Source of the DNA: Thermoplasmata archaeon
Lineage (GTDB): Archaea > Thermoplasmatota > Thermoplasmata > Thermoplasmatales > Thermoplasmataceae
Assembly: GCA_021835265.1 (NCBI GenBank)
Contig: JAKBQK010000557.1
Coordinates: 1-18,358, forward strand
DNA length: 18,358 bases
Direction: 5' to 3'
Below, in pieces: positions 8,162 through 14,977 of the stretch. Below the pieces are notes generated by a model. That model was not told the origin of the DNA. It did no database searches and was given only the letters and a program-made list of their open reading frames with translations. The stretch's first letter is position 1. Each line of letters opens with the position of its first letter. The translations under genes were made by a program, and so were the position numbers.

Positions 8162-8966
8162 AATTAGAAAAGCAATAATTCCTGCAGCTGGAGCCGGCAC
8201 TCGCTTCTATCCCCTGACCAGAACACAGCCTAAAGAAATGCTACCTATTCTCGACAAACCCGTTATCCAATATGTAGTAGAAGAAGCTATTTTGTCCGGC
8301 CTTGATGAAATTTTGATTATCGTTGGTCATGGAAAAGATTCAATCATAGACTATTTTGCCAGGCATCCCCTGGACTCTCAGCTTAACGGTTTTGAAATAG
8401 ATTCCTTCCCAGAAATTTATTTTGTGAGGCAAAGGGAAACCAAAGGCCTAGGGGACTCGTTAAAATACGCTGAGAAGTTTACTGGTGAAGACCCATTTCT
8501 TGTACTACTTGGTGACACAATCTACAGGTCCAATGGAAATAAAACAACCTCGTCTGAAATTCTAAAAGCTTATGAAGAGACAGGGAAGCAAATACTGATG
8601 GTTGAAAGGGTAGAGAGAGAAAAGATCCGGGATTATGGGATTATATCGGGTAAGAAAATGTCTAATTCCTCATGGACCATTGAAGATTTGGTTGAAAAAC
8701 CGGACCCTGAAAATGCACCAAGCAACATGGGAATTACTGGAACCTATCTTCTCAACAGTGAAATTTATGATATCCTGAGAGAGTTGAAACCTGGCAAAAA
8801 TGATGAGTACCAACTCACTGATGCACTTAGAATTCTTGCTGCAAAGGGAAAACTTCTTGGTTATGAAATAAATGGAACCAGATATGACATAGGCACCAAG
8901 GAACTCTGGGTGAAGACTTTCATTCAATTCGCTAAGGTTGATCCACGTTTCAAAAACTTATTTTAA
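8118..8966 (+). CDS. galU: UTP-glucose-1-phosphate uridylyltransferase (GalU-like)
   Basis: This sugar-1-phosphate nucleotidyltransferase of about 275-282 residues forms the activated sugar from glucose-1-phosphate and UTP (or dTTP). The signature PAAGAGTRFYPLTRTQPKEM, the segment PILDKPVIQYVVEEA, the metal-binding LLGDTIY, and VEKPDPENAPSNMGITG fit GalU more closely than RmlA. KNDEYQLTDALR is also GalU-like. The ATG at 8118 overlaps the dehydrogenase gene by 44 bases and adds an atypical N-terminus. TTG at 8142, directly after ggag, is an alternative that gives a more typical length; the conserved part begins only at IRKAIIPAAG. It supplies UDP-glucose to the dehydrogenase just upstream, so the operon runs in reverse pathway order. 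Use of dTTP cannot be excluded. Confidence 0.85.
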   Translation: MKLSCILELVSIKSKIRKAIIPAAGAGTRFYPLTRTQPKEMLPILDKPVIQYVVEEAILSGLDEILIIVGHGKDSIIDYFARHPLDSQLNGFEIDSFPEIYFVRQRETKGLGDSLKYAEKFTGEDPFLVLLGDTIYRSNGNKTTSSEILKAYEETGKQILMVERVEREKIRDYGIISGKKMSNSSWTIEDLVEKPDPENAPSNMGITGTYLLNSEIYDILRELKPGKNDEYQLTDALRILAAKGKLLGYEINGTRYDIGTKELWVKTFIQFAKVDPRFKNLF

Positions 8967-8983
8967 ATTGACCCGAACCATCA

Positions 8984-8996
8984 CAGAACTGGAACA
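8984..8996 (+). repeat. Left inverted repeat of the IS3 element (provisional)
   Basis: The sequence cagaactggaaca is nearly the reverse complement of tgttccaaattctg at 10238-10251, with one indel and one mismatch. The core TGGAACA (8990-8996) is a perfect match. Beyond the core, similarity toward the interior fades quickly. Whether the outer CAGAA belongs to the element or to the target is unclear. Confidence 0.45.
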
Positions 8997-9077
8997 TCAT
9001 GATGTTAATATTAAAAGTACGAACAGATACATAAAGAACATGCGAAAAGTGGTTTTCCAGATCGCTGAGAGCTCTTC

Positions 9078-9359
9078 ATGAAGTCCAAATATTCGGCGGA
9101 AGAGAAGTTCCAAATAGTTATGGAATCCCTCTCCGAGAACGTGACACAGACTGAAATATGCCGGAGGCACGGCACATATCCTGTTCAATTTAGCAAGCGG
9201 AGGGAGCAGTTCATTCGGAGAGGCAAGTCAGCACTAGCTCAGAGAAAGAATTCCGATTCCAGAAATGAAGAGATCGAGAATCTCAAGAAGATCTTTCGCG
9301 TTCAATCACTGGTCATAGACGCTTTTAAACAAAAAAGGCTTCAAGGGAAGGCAAAATGA
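9078..9359 (+). CDS. IS3-family transposase OrfA (helix-turn-helix)
   Basis: This 93-residue protein matches OrfA of IS3-type elements, which binds the element's ends and supplies the N-terminal part of the transposase. SAEEKFQIVMESLSEN followed by TQTEICRRHG forms the HTH_Tnp_1 domain (residues about 5-45), and NEEIENLKKIFRVQSLVIDAF resembles the leucine-zipper-like C-terminal helix. The TGA stop overlaps the ATG of orfB as ATGA, a -1 frame arrangement as in other IS3 elements. The frame is undisturbed, in contrast to orfB. On its own it should not support transposition. Confidence 0.85.
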   Translation: MKSKYSAEEKFQIVMESLSENVTQTEICRRHGTYPVQFSKRREQFIRRGKSALAQRKNSDSRNEEIENLKKIFRVQSLVIDAFKQKRLQGKAK

Positions 9360-10224
9360 TGGTTCTTGATGATCTGAAGGAACAGATGCCTCTCAGGGAG
9401 ATCTCAAGAATATCCGGAATATCACTCTCCGGATATTATTACAGACCTATGGAGAGGCATATTCAGAGGCTTGATCCTTCCACAAGGCCAAGGATCAAGG
9501 GCATTGCAGCAGAAAGGCCAGCCTACGGCTATAGGAGAGTATGGGCTGTACTGAGGAATCAAGGTACAAGGATGAACCAGAAGACTGTCAGGAAGGTACT
9601 CTAGGACAGCAATCTGATCCTCCCTGCATCAAAACACAGAGGGAGAACAAAGACCAGGAGTATATTCAGCCACATACCCCAGATCAGCTCTGGGAAACTG
9701 ATATCACTTACATTCCAATAGGGTCTGGAATGACCTATCTGATGTGCATAAAGGACTGCTTCACCAAGGAATGGCAGGGATACCATTATTCCAGGTCTTG
9801 CATGGCAAGGGAAGCCATGCGATCCGTGGAGAATGCTGTTCTCATGGCATTCAACGGATCAATTCCCAAAGGCCTGGTACTGAGGACAGACAATGGCCCT
9901 TAGTATATATCAAATGAGTTCAGGAGTGCCATGAGGCTATTGGGAATCAAGCTGGAATACATATAGAAACATACTCCTGAGGACAATGGAGACATTGAGT
10001 CCTCCGATAACTCAATCAAGACAGACTATAACTTGCCTAATGAATTCTGGGACTTCCAAGAGGCATCAATTACCATTGGGAAGGCATTCTCTGATTACAA
10101 CGAATGCAGGCCGCATTCATCCCTTGATTATCTTCCTCCAAGGGAGTTCAAGAGAAAGTTTGTGGGTGATTTAGCATTCAGGCAAAGATTCGAGAAGAAA
10201 GAAGTTGAGGCGATGTTAGATTAA
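9356..10224 (+). pseudogene. IS3-family transposase OrfB, disrupted DDE integrase
   Basis: The N-terminal HTH_21 part is intact (GISLSGYYYRP, RPAYGYRRVWAVLRNQG). It ends at TAG 9602-9604, after which the same frame continues with DSNLILPASKHRGRTKTRS. A shift of frame at about 9670-9680, as if one base were lost, restores HTPDQLWETDITYIP. The DDE residues can be placed as ETDITYI, RTDNGP and EDNGDIES. Two more TAG codons follow, at 9901-9903 (in DNGP-stop-YISNEF) and at 9964-9966 (in KLEYI-stop-KHTPEDNG). Both replace a Gln codon expected there (DNGPQY, YIQKHTPEDNG). The tail YNECRPHSSLDYLPPREFKR is complete. The span of 869 bases fits about 290 codons with one base missing. The gene is a recent pseudogene unless recoded. 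Confidence 0.85.
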
Positions 10225-10237
10225 AATTGATGGAAAG

Positions 10238-10251
10238 TGTTCCAAATTCTG
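10238..10251 (-). repeat. Right inverted repeat of the IS3 element (provisional)
   Basis: The core tgttcca at 10238-10244 pairs with the left end TGGAACA at 8990-8996. The extension aattctg is partly complementary to cagaac on the left flank. The core lies 14 bases after the orfB stop, a normal position for the end of an IS3 element. Confidence 0.45.
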
Positions 10252-10630
10252 CTGGAGCAGATCACCACTAATCATCTCTTCAGAATTAGAAGCTAGGCTT
10301 ATTGAAAAACTTAGAACCTTTGATTATCCCATATGCAGCGCGGCTTCTATAAAAATAATACTTTCAAATGGTTTGTCCAGAGCATTTGATACAGAAGAAT
10401 GCCAGACAGCCATGGCAAGAGGAATGAAGCTCTCCGACTGTGTATTTCCAAAATATATCTCCGCAAAAGACTTTGAAATAGGTTCATTAGACTTTGTTGG
10501 CTCAAGGAACCTTGGAATTTATTCAGATTTAACTATCACTTATGACAGGGAACAGACTTTTACAACAATGATCTCCACGGAATTAAGCGAGCGAGTTGAG
10601 TTTCTTATAAAAAGAGTTGAAGGCCTTTAA
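10245..10630 (+). pseudogene. 3' remnant of an unrecognised gene next to the IS
   Basis: A frame is open from the IS right end to a TAA at 10628-10630, coding for about 125 residues. Protein-like content is visible from about 10277 (SSELEARLIEKLRTFDYP) and continues with SIKIILSNGLSRAFDTEEC, CVFPKYISAKDFEIGSLDF, YSDLTITYDREQTFTTMIS and TELSERVEFLIKRVEGL. It appears to be a soluble, mixed alpha/beta C-terminal part. A TTG at 10373 could start an 85-residue protein, but the upstream in-frame sequence also looks coding. I therefore read this as a gene whose 5' part was lost when the IS entered or recombined. The other side of the IS (8967-8989) holds no matching 5' part. I do not recognise the family. 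Confidence 0.5.
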
Positions 10631-10726
10631 TCTATCTTTAATCAACAATTGAAAAAATATAGTGGAGCTTTGACAAGGGGTAATACTTACCTACATAATC
10701 AGTGACAATAATGCCTCCAAACAGTG

Positions 10727-10734
10727 TTTATAAA
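10727..10734 (+). promoter_or_regulatory. TATA-like box for the methyltransferase gene
   Basis: The sequence tttataaa is centred 27 bases before the ATG at 10758. This selects 10758 over the ATG at 10743 as start of a leaderless mRNA and opens the right-hand + strand gene group. Confidence 0.6.
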
Positions 10735-10757
10735 CTAATACGATGATAATCGTTATA

Positions 10758-11570
10758 ATGGAAGCTAAGATTGATGCAAATACAATATTAGAGAATCAGT
10801 ATATTAGTACCCCAAAAATTAGAAATGGGCTGATTTCTAAAGTTATTTCAAGGGAGATTTCAGCATCTGAAACTCTAAAGAGATCACTTTTATTTGGTAG
10901 ATATGAAAACCTGACTTTCCAAACCCTCAAAGAACTTACGTCTAAACATTATCAATCATGGAATTTTGATTACCACACATACTATGAATTTGGAACAGGT
11001 CATGGGAGATCCTTAAAAAAATATCTAATCGCACTGAGAAGAATTTGCGCCTATAAACACTTGAATATTGAGGATTTTAATATTGTACTTTTCGATTCCT
11101 TTCAGGGTCTCCCAAATTTGGAACAAACACCAGAAGAAGCAAATCCGGCATGGAAAAATGGGCTTTTTAATGGGTCGAGAAAGCGTATAGAAACTGTGAT
11201 TAATAATACGTTAAGAAGTAGAAAACCAAAGATAATATTCGTGGAAGGTTTTTATGAGTCTTCGCTCACAGAATCCTTAAGAGAGGAGCTGAGGTTGCAT
11301 CCTCCTTCCATCGTGAACATAGATGTTGATCTGTATAGTTCTACTAAAACCGTACTGAACTGGGTAAAACCAATGCTGCAAAATGGAACGGTATTCCATT
11401 TTGACGACGTTTTCGAATATTTGGGGAACCCCTTCATGGGAGAACTTGCGGCAATACAGGAATTCAACACAGTAAATTATGGGGAGGGGGCCATAACTCC
11501 ATTCAGAAACTTCGGAGTCAGAGGATTCGAAGGAAAGATGTTTACTTACGCCCAATTTCCAAAAAGTTGA
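10758..11570 (+). CDS. TylF/MycF-like sugar O-methyltransferase
   Basis: This class I SAM-dependent methyltransferase (270 residues from 10758; 275 from the ATG at 10743) resembles the TylF/MycF macrocin O-methyltransferase family, which methylates sugar hydroxyls with the help of a metal ion. The SAM-binding loop is EFGTGHG (residues 77-83). Family-like segments are FDSFQGLPN (112-120), FVEGFYESSL (161-170), and the metal/catalytic acidic residues in NIDVDLYSST (D189, D191) and FHFDDVFEY (D216, D217). Placed at the head of a glycosyltransferase series, it most likely methylates a residue of the glycan, but a different acceptor is possible. The start is chosen from the TATA spacing. Confidence 0.7.
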   Translation: MEAKIDANTILENQYISTPKIRNGLISKVISREISASETLKRSLLFGRYENLTFQTLKELTSKHYQSWNFDYHTYYEFGTGHGRSLKKYLIALRRICAYKHLNIEDFNIVLFDSFQGLPNLEQTPEEANPAWKNGLFNGSRKRIETVINNTLRSRKPKIIFVEGFYESSLTESLREELRLHPPSIVNIDVDLYSSTKTVLNWVKPMLQNGTVFHFDDVFEYLGNPFMGELAAIQEFNTVNYGEGAITPFRNFGVRGFEGKMFTYAQFPKS

Positions 11571-11624
11571 GAAGTAAAATATACATTATCGATCATATCT
11601 ACGATATAACATGGGGAATGCGAG

Positions 11625-12419
11625 ATGAAGTATTCGTATTGTACTACAGTATACAACACTAAAAGCACAATTAATGAATTTTTGAACTCCATTGCGAATC
11701 TTTTAGATGAAGAATCCGAGCTCGTTGTAGTAGATGGCCAGTCTAAAGACGGCACTTATGAAGAAATAATAAATTTTAGTGAAATGCACCCAAATGTTCA
11801 TCCCATCAGAATGCGCTGTTCCAGAGGTTTAGGACGGGAAATAGCTATAGAATCTTCTACTGGAACCGTGATAATAATGCTAGATGCCGATGAAATTCAT
11901 TTGAAAATTAAGGGCTACATAGAAAAATTTGAACAAGATCATCAAGGGAAAATAGTACATTTTGGAACAAAAGAAAAAGTTTCGGGTTCTTCAATTGGCT
12001 GTACAATAGGCCTGAAGAGCACTTTTATTGAATTAGGAGGTTACCCTGACCTGAACTACTCTGAGGACAGTTACCTATACAAGGTGGCTCAGAAGTTTGG
12101 AAAGTTTACATCAGAAGTTATCCTGCCGGAAGATGCAATTCCATTACTTGTAAATGATTTGGATTCCACAACAGAAAGAAGATACACATCAAAGTTATTC
12201 GAGATAATGATAAGAAGGATAAGAATAACAAGAGATATTTTGTTTGTAAGTGGGCAGAATTTTTCGGGGTTAAGTAAATCTTATGGTCTATCGGGAATAA
12301 AAAAATACATCATAGGTTTACCGTTATTTGTAATTGGAACAATGATGAAGTTACTTATGTCTGATGAATCTGTAGATTCAAGATTTGAAAGAATAAAACA
12401 GGAATATAATTTGAATTAA
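11625..12419 (+). CDS. Family 2 glycosyltransferase
   Basis: This 264-residue GT-A fold glycosyltransferase begins with YSYCTTVYNTKSTINEFL. The nucleotide-binding region is VVVDGQSKDGT (D37) and the metal-binding motif is MLDADEIH (D87-A-D89). SRGLGREIAIESSTG lies between them, as in other GT2 enzymes that find an exposed Arg-Gly loop before the DxD. The C-terminal hydrophobic segment (YIIGLPLFVIGTMMKLL) may attach it to the membrane. It follows the methyltransferase by 54 bases, and an AT-rich stretch (aatataca, about 11579-11586) may give it its own promoter. Donor and acceptor are unknown. Confidence 0.8.
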   Translation: MKYSYCTTVYNTKSTINEFLNSIANLLDEESELVVVDGQSKDGTYEEIINFSEMHPNVHPIRMRCSRGLGREIAIESSTGTVIIMLDADEIHLKIKGYIEKFEQDHQGKIVHFGTKEKVSGSSIGCTIGLKSTFIELGGYPDLNYSEDSYLYKVAQKFGKFTSEVILPEDAIPLLVNDLDSTTERRYTSKLFEIMIRRIRITRDILFVSGQNFSGLSKSYGLSGIKKYIIGLPLFVIGTMMKLLMSDESVDSRFERIKQEYNLN

Positions 12420-12583
12420 ATTAATAGGAATGACTGAGCTTTTATTAAAAATTTTACAGGATAATTATAATAGTCATAGGAAAAGAAATTTTTTCGCATT
12501 TGCTGCAATACCTTTGGTAATAATAGAACCCAATCGAAAAACTCACTGGAAGAATTAATAAGAAGCAAATATTTCGAGAAACA

Positions 12584-13819
12584 TTGTCTATATCTGATGA
12601 ATATTATGAACCTATTTACAACCCCATCCAAAAATCTACTTTAAAGCCCAGAAGCCCGACAATTCTGGAGGTAGGTATAGGATCTCCTTATTCCGAAAAT
12701 GGTGGGGGGGTAGAAACATATATTCACATAATAGGCAAAATGTTTGAAGAGAGAGGATTTGAAGTCTATTACGCGTACCTTTCAAACAATAAACAAAATA
12801 AGGGAATCACGAAAAAGGGGGACATAGTGATAGGTGGCAAATTTACATACATATTTCCCTTCATAAAAAGGATAGTCTATAATCTGGAATTGAGAAAGAG
12901 TATCAAAAGTTCAAATTATAGATATGACATTATACACATTAACGGAGATAATGGGGGATTGGTCAAAAAAATACCTGGCTCTATTTTAATGACCACATTG
13001 CATGGAAGTTGGATTGAAACAACAAAGAAAACTATTTCTTTCAATAAATCTCCATTAAGATACTATAACTTGCTTTATTCATTGATTCTTGGATGTATTG
13101 AGATATTTGCTGTAAAGAAGAGCAATATTGTTATTGCAGTTTCTAATCATTTGGTAGATTATTTCCAACACCATAGAAAAAAAGACGATATTAGAGTAAT
13201 ACATTCTTTTTCTAAAGAGATTGAAGTGTTGAGCGATGAGCGCAGAGAAAGAATAAGGGAAGATCTTGGCATAGAGCATAATGAGATAATCTGTCTATGG
13301 GTTGGAAGAGACCCCCTACGGAAGGCTTTAGATACGGCTGTTAGGTCTGTTTTGTGCACTAAAGGAATGAAGCTCCTGGTAGTAGGAGCAAATTACGAAA
13401 GTAATAACCCTAGAATCATTTCGCTTGGAAAAGTTGATGAATACAGGTTAAATAAAATTTATAATGCAGCAGATATTTTTTTATTTCCTTCCCTAGCAGA
13501 AGGATTCAGTTTGGCAGTCATTGAAGCGATGAGCGCAGGATTGGTTCCAATAATAGTAAAAGGGAATCCAAGTGAGGAAATAATAGAAAATGGAATAAAT
13601 GGCCTTATAGCAGATAGTCAGACAGATTTTTGTAACATTTTAAAGAATGTTGAGGCCAACCACAAAACTTTGCAGAAAATAAAAGAGAATTCTAAAAAAA
13701 CGTCCCTTGGCATTAAAAAAAATTTCGTTGAAGAAATGAATGAAATTATAATTAAATTGAAAAAGTTTGTTGAAACCGGTTTGGAGAAACAAAATAAGGA
13801 AAAAGGGGTTAAAAAATGA
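12584..13819 (+). CDS. Family 4 glycosyltransferase (GT-B)
   Basis: This GT-B glycosyltransferase has 411 residues from the TTG at 12584. The N-terminal domain carries GSPYSENGGGVETYIHI, the glycine-rich acceptor-side loop. HGSWIETTKK and IVIAVSNHLVDYF follow. The C-terminal domain has WVGRDPLRKALDTAV, and the retaining E-x7-E motif is E306-G-F-S-L-A-V-I-E314 in EGFSLAVIEAMSAG. No ATG is near the expected start; the frame is open from 12527 and the conserved domain begins about 26 residues after TTG 12584 (ILEVGIGSPYS). An AT-rich attaataa box about 27 bases before the TTG would fit a leaderless TTG start, but the N-terminus stays uncertain. The stop overlaps the next ATG (ATGA), so the two are coupled. 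Confidence 0.8.
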   Translation: MSISDEYYEPIYNPIQKSTLKPRSPTILEVGIGSPYSENGGGVETYIHIIGKMFEERGFEVYYAYLSNNKQNKGITKKGDIVIGGKFTYIFPFIKRIVYNLELRKSIKSSNYRYDIIHINGDNGGLVKKIPGSILMTTLHGSWIETTKKTISFNKSPLRYYNLLYSLILGCIEIFAVKKSNIVIAVSNHLVDYFQHHRKKDDIRVIHSFSKEIEVLSDERRERIREDLGIEHNEIICLWVGRDPLRKALDTAVRSVLCTKGMKLLVVGANYESNNPRIISLGKVDEYRLNKIYNAADIFLFPSLAEGFSLAVIEAMSAGLVPIIVKGNPSEEIIENGINGLIADSQTDFCNILKNVEANHKTLQKIKENSKKTSLGIKKNFVEEMNEIIIKLKKFVETGLEKQNKEKGVKK

Positions 13820-14841
13820 CAGACAGAGATTCTAAAGTTTATGGTGAATTAGAAAAGAAGAAAGTTAGGATAAGTGTTATACTAACAGCACATAACAGAC
13901 AACAATACATATCAAAAGCATTAAATTCCCTATTGAACCAAACATTGGACAGGAATATTTTTGAGATAATAGTTGTCAAAAATTTTATGGAACAAAATAT
14001 TGATACAGTCATAGAACAAGAGGGCATATCTCAGATAATAGCTCCCAAAGATAGTACAATAGGGTGGGACCTTTACCATGCCATAAAGAAATCAAATGGA
14101 GAAATTATCGCTTTTCTAGACGATGATGACGTTTACACACCAGACAAATTGGAAAAAATCCTTTCCCAGTTTGATTCTTCAAATATTTGGTTTCTGAAAC
14201 ATGAAATATTCTTCATCGACAATGATGATAAATTGATAGAGAAGAAACGGAGAATGTCAATTTCTGGATCGAGGATAATAACGGGAAAAACGATACTAAA
14301 AAATATTGCAACACTACATCGTTTCAAATTTGACTTCAATTTATCCTCTATGTGTGCTAGAAAGGAAATTTTCACAGATAGGGTGTTAAATTACATTTTA
14401 AACAACCTACAGGTCTCTCCAGATACCTTACTTGCAGTTGTAGCAATAAGTTCATCTAAAGACATCTACCTAACGAGCGAAGAGTTTGTTGGATATAGGC
14501 AGAACTACAGTTCAAGCAAAATTGTCGAACATAATAAGGAATCTCTGCAACATTTGTTGAATTTTTGGGACAAGCTACTTTTTGCATATAGGGATTATCT
14601 TACAATAGCCAATTTGGCGGCTAACCAATATATCTGGATCAGGCTCTACAGCCAGGCAATTGCAATACGTATACTTCTGAGAAAGCATAAACTAAGAACT
14701 GATAAGGAATATGCTGCCCGTTATCCATTAAGGAACTGTATATCACAATCGTTAAAAACAAAAGACTTGATACTTTTATTTGATTCATTCAGATTGCTAA
14801 AAGAGATTATCTTTAGAAGAACTCCAAATAATAGTTCTTGA
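13816..14841 (+). CDS. Family 2 glycosyltransferase with an atypical nucleotide-binding motif
   Basis: This 341-residue GT2 starts its domain at RISVILTAHNRQQYISKALN and carries an acidic metal-binding motif FLDDDDVYTPDKLE (D102-D105). Where most GT2 enzymes have VDDGS, it has IIVVKNFMEQNID (K55, N56), which lacks the usual Asp. A block with GWDLYHAIKKSNGEIIAF links the two. The C-terminal third is helical with many basic residues (IAIRILLRKHKLRTDKEY) and may face the membrane. It is coupled to the upstream GT4 by a 4-base overlap and ends the plus-strand group. Variant GT2 enzymes with VKNF-like motifs exist, so the difference does not prove inactivity. Donor unknown. Confidence 0.75.
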   Translation: MTDRDSKVYGELEKKKVRISVILTAHNRQQYISKALNSLLNQTLDRNIFEIIVVKNFMEQNIDTVIEQEGISQIIAPKDSTIGWDLYHAIKKSNGEIIAFLDDDDVYTPDKLEKILSQFDSSNIWFLKHEIFFIDNDDKLIEKKRRMSISGSRIITGKTILKNIATLHRFKFDFNLSSMCARKEIFTDRVLNYILNNLQVSPDTLLAVVAISSSKDIYLTSEEFVGYRQNYSSSKIVEHNKESLQHLLNFWDKLLFAYRDYLTIANLAANQYIWIRLYSQAIAIRILLRKHKLRTDKEYAARYPLRNCISQSLKTKDLILLFDSFRLLKEIIFRRTPNNSS

Positions 14842-14886
14842 AGTCTATCCCTCATATTTTCTCACATGCATTGGTTATTTGAATCC

Positions 14887-14939
14887 AAAAAAAGTATATA
14901 TCGCAAAATTTGTCTTTAAAAAAATGAGTTGCTCGAACT
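14887..14939 (-). terminator. Tandem T7 tracts after the minus-strand glycosyltransferase group
   Basis: Downstream of the last minus-strand gene (stop at 14978), the minus strand has two T7 tracts, at 14918-14924 and 14887-14893. The first is preceded by a weak 4-bp hairpin (agtt-cgagc-aact, 14927-14939). T-tracts like these are the typical archaeal termination signal. The plus-strand group ends at 14841 and its own terminator is less obvious. Confidence 0.4.
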
Positions 14940-14977
14940 GCATTCTCTTTTGTCAGGAAATTAATCACTTTAGCAAC

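Larger units (their letters stand above)
8990..10244 (+). mobile_element. Decayed IS3-family insertion sequence
   Basis: A segment of about 1255 bases holds overlapping orfA and orfB of IS3 type, flanked by the short inverted repeats TGGAACA (8990-8996) and TGTTCCA (10238-10244). These give the TG...CA ends expected for the family, and the length is normal for IS3 elements. orfA looks intact, while orfB has three TAG codons and a frameshift, so the element should not make its own transposase. No clear target duplication is seen: the left flank ends aac and the right flank begins aat. The ends are therefore provisional. The element separates the sugar-nucleotide operon from the methyltransferase/glycosyltransferase group. 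Confidence 0.7.

Noticed and set aside
10347..10356. TATA-like ctataaaaat before TTG 10373
   Set aside because: The distance is too short (about 22 bases) and the bases also encode part of an in-frame protein-like stretch, so it is probably coding sequence.
12431..12559. 42-codon plus-strand frame starting MTELLLKILQDN
   Set aside because: No recognisable family, ends in front of the GT4 gene, and AT-rich sequence gives such frames by chance; noted only in connection with the uncertain GT4 start.
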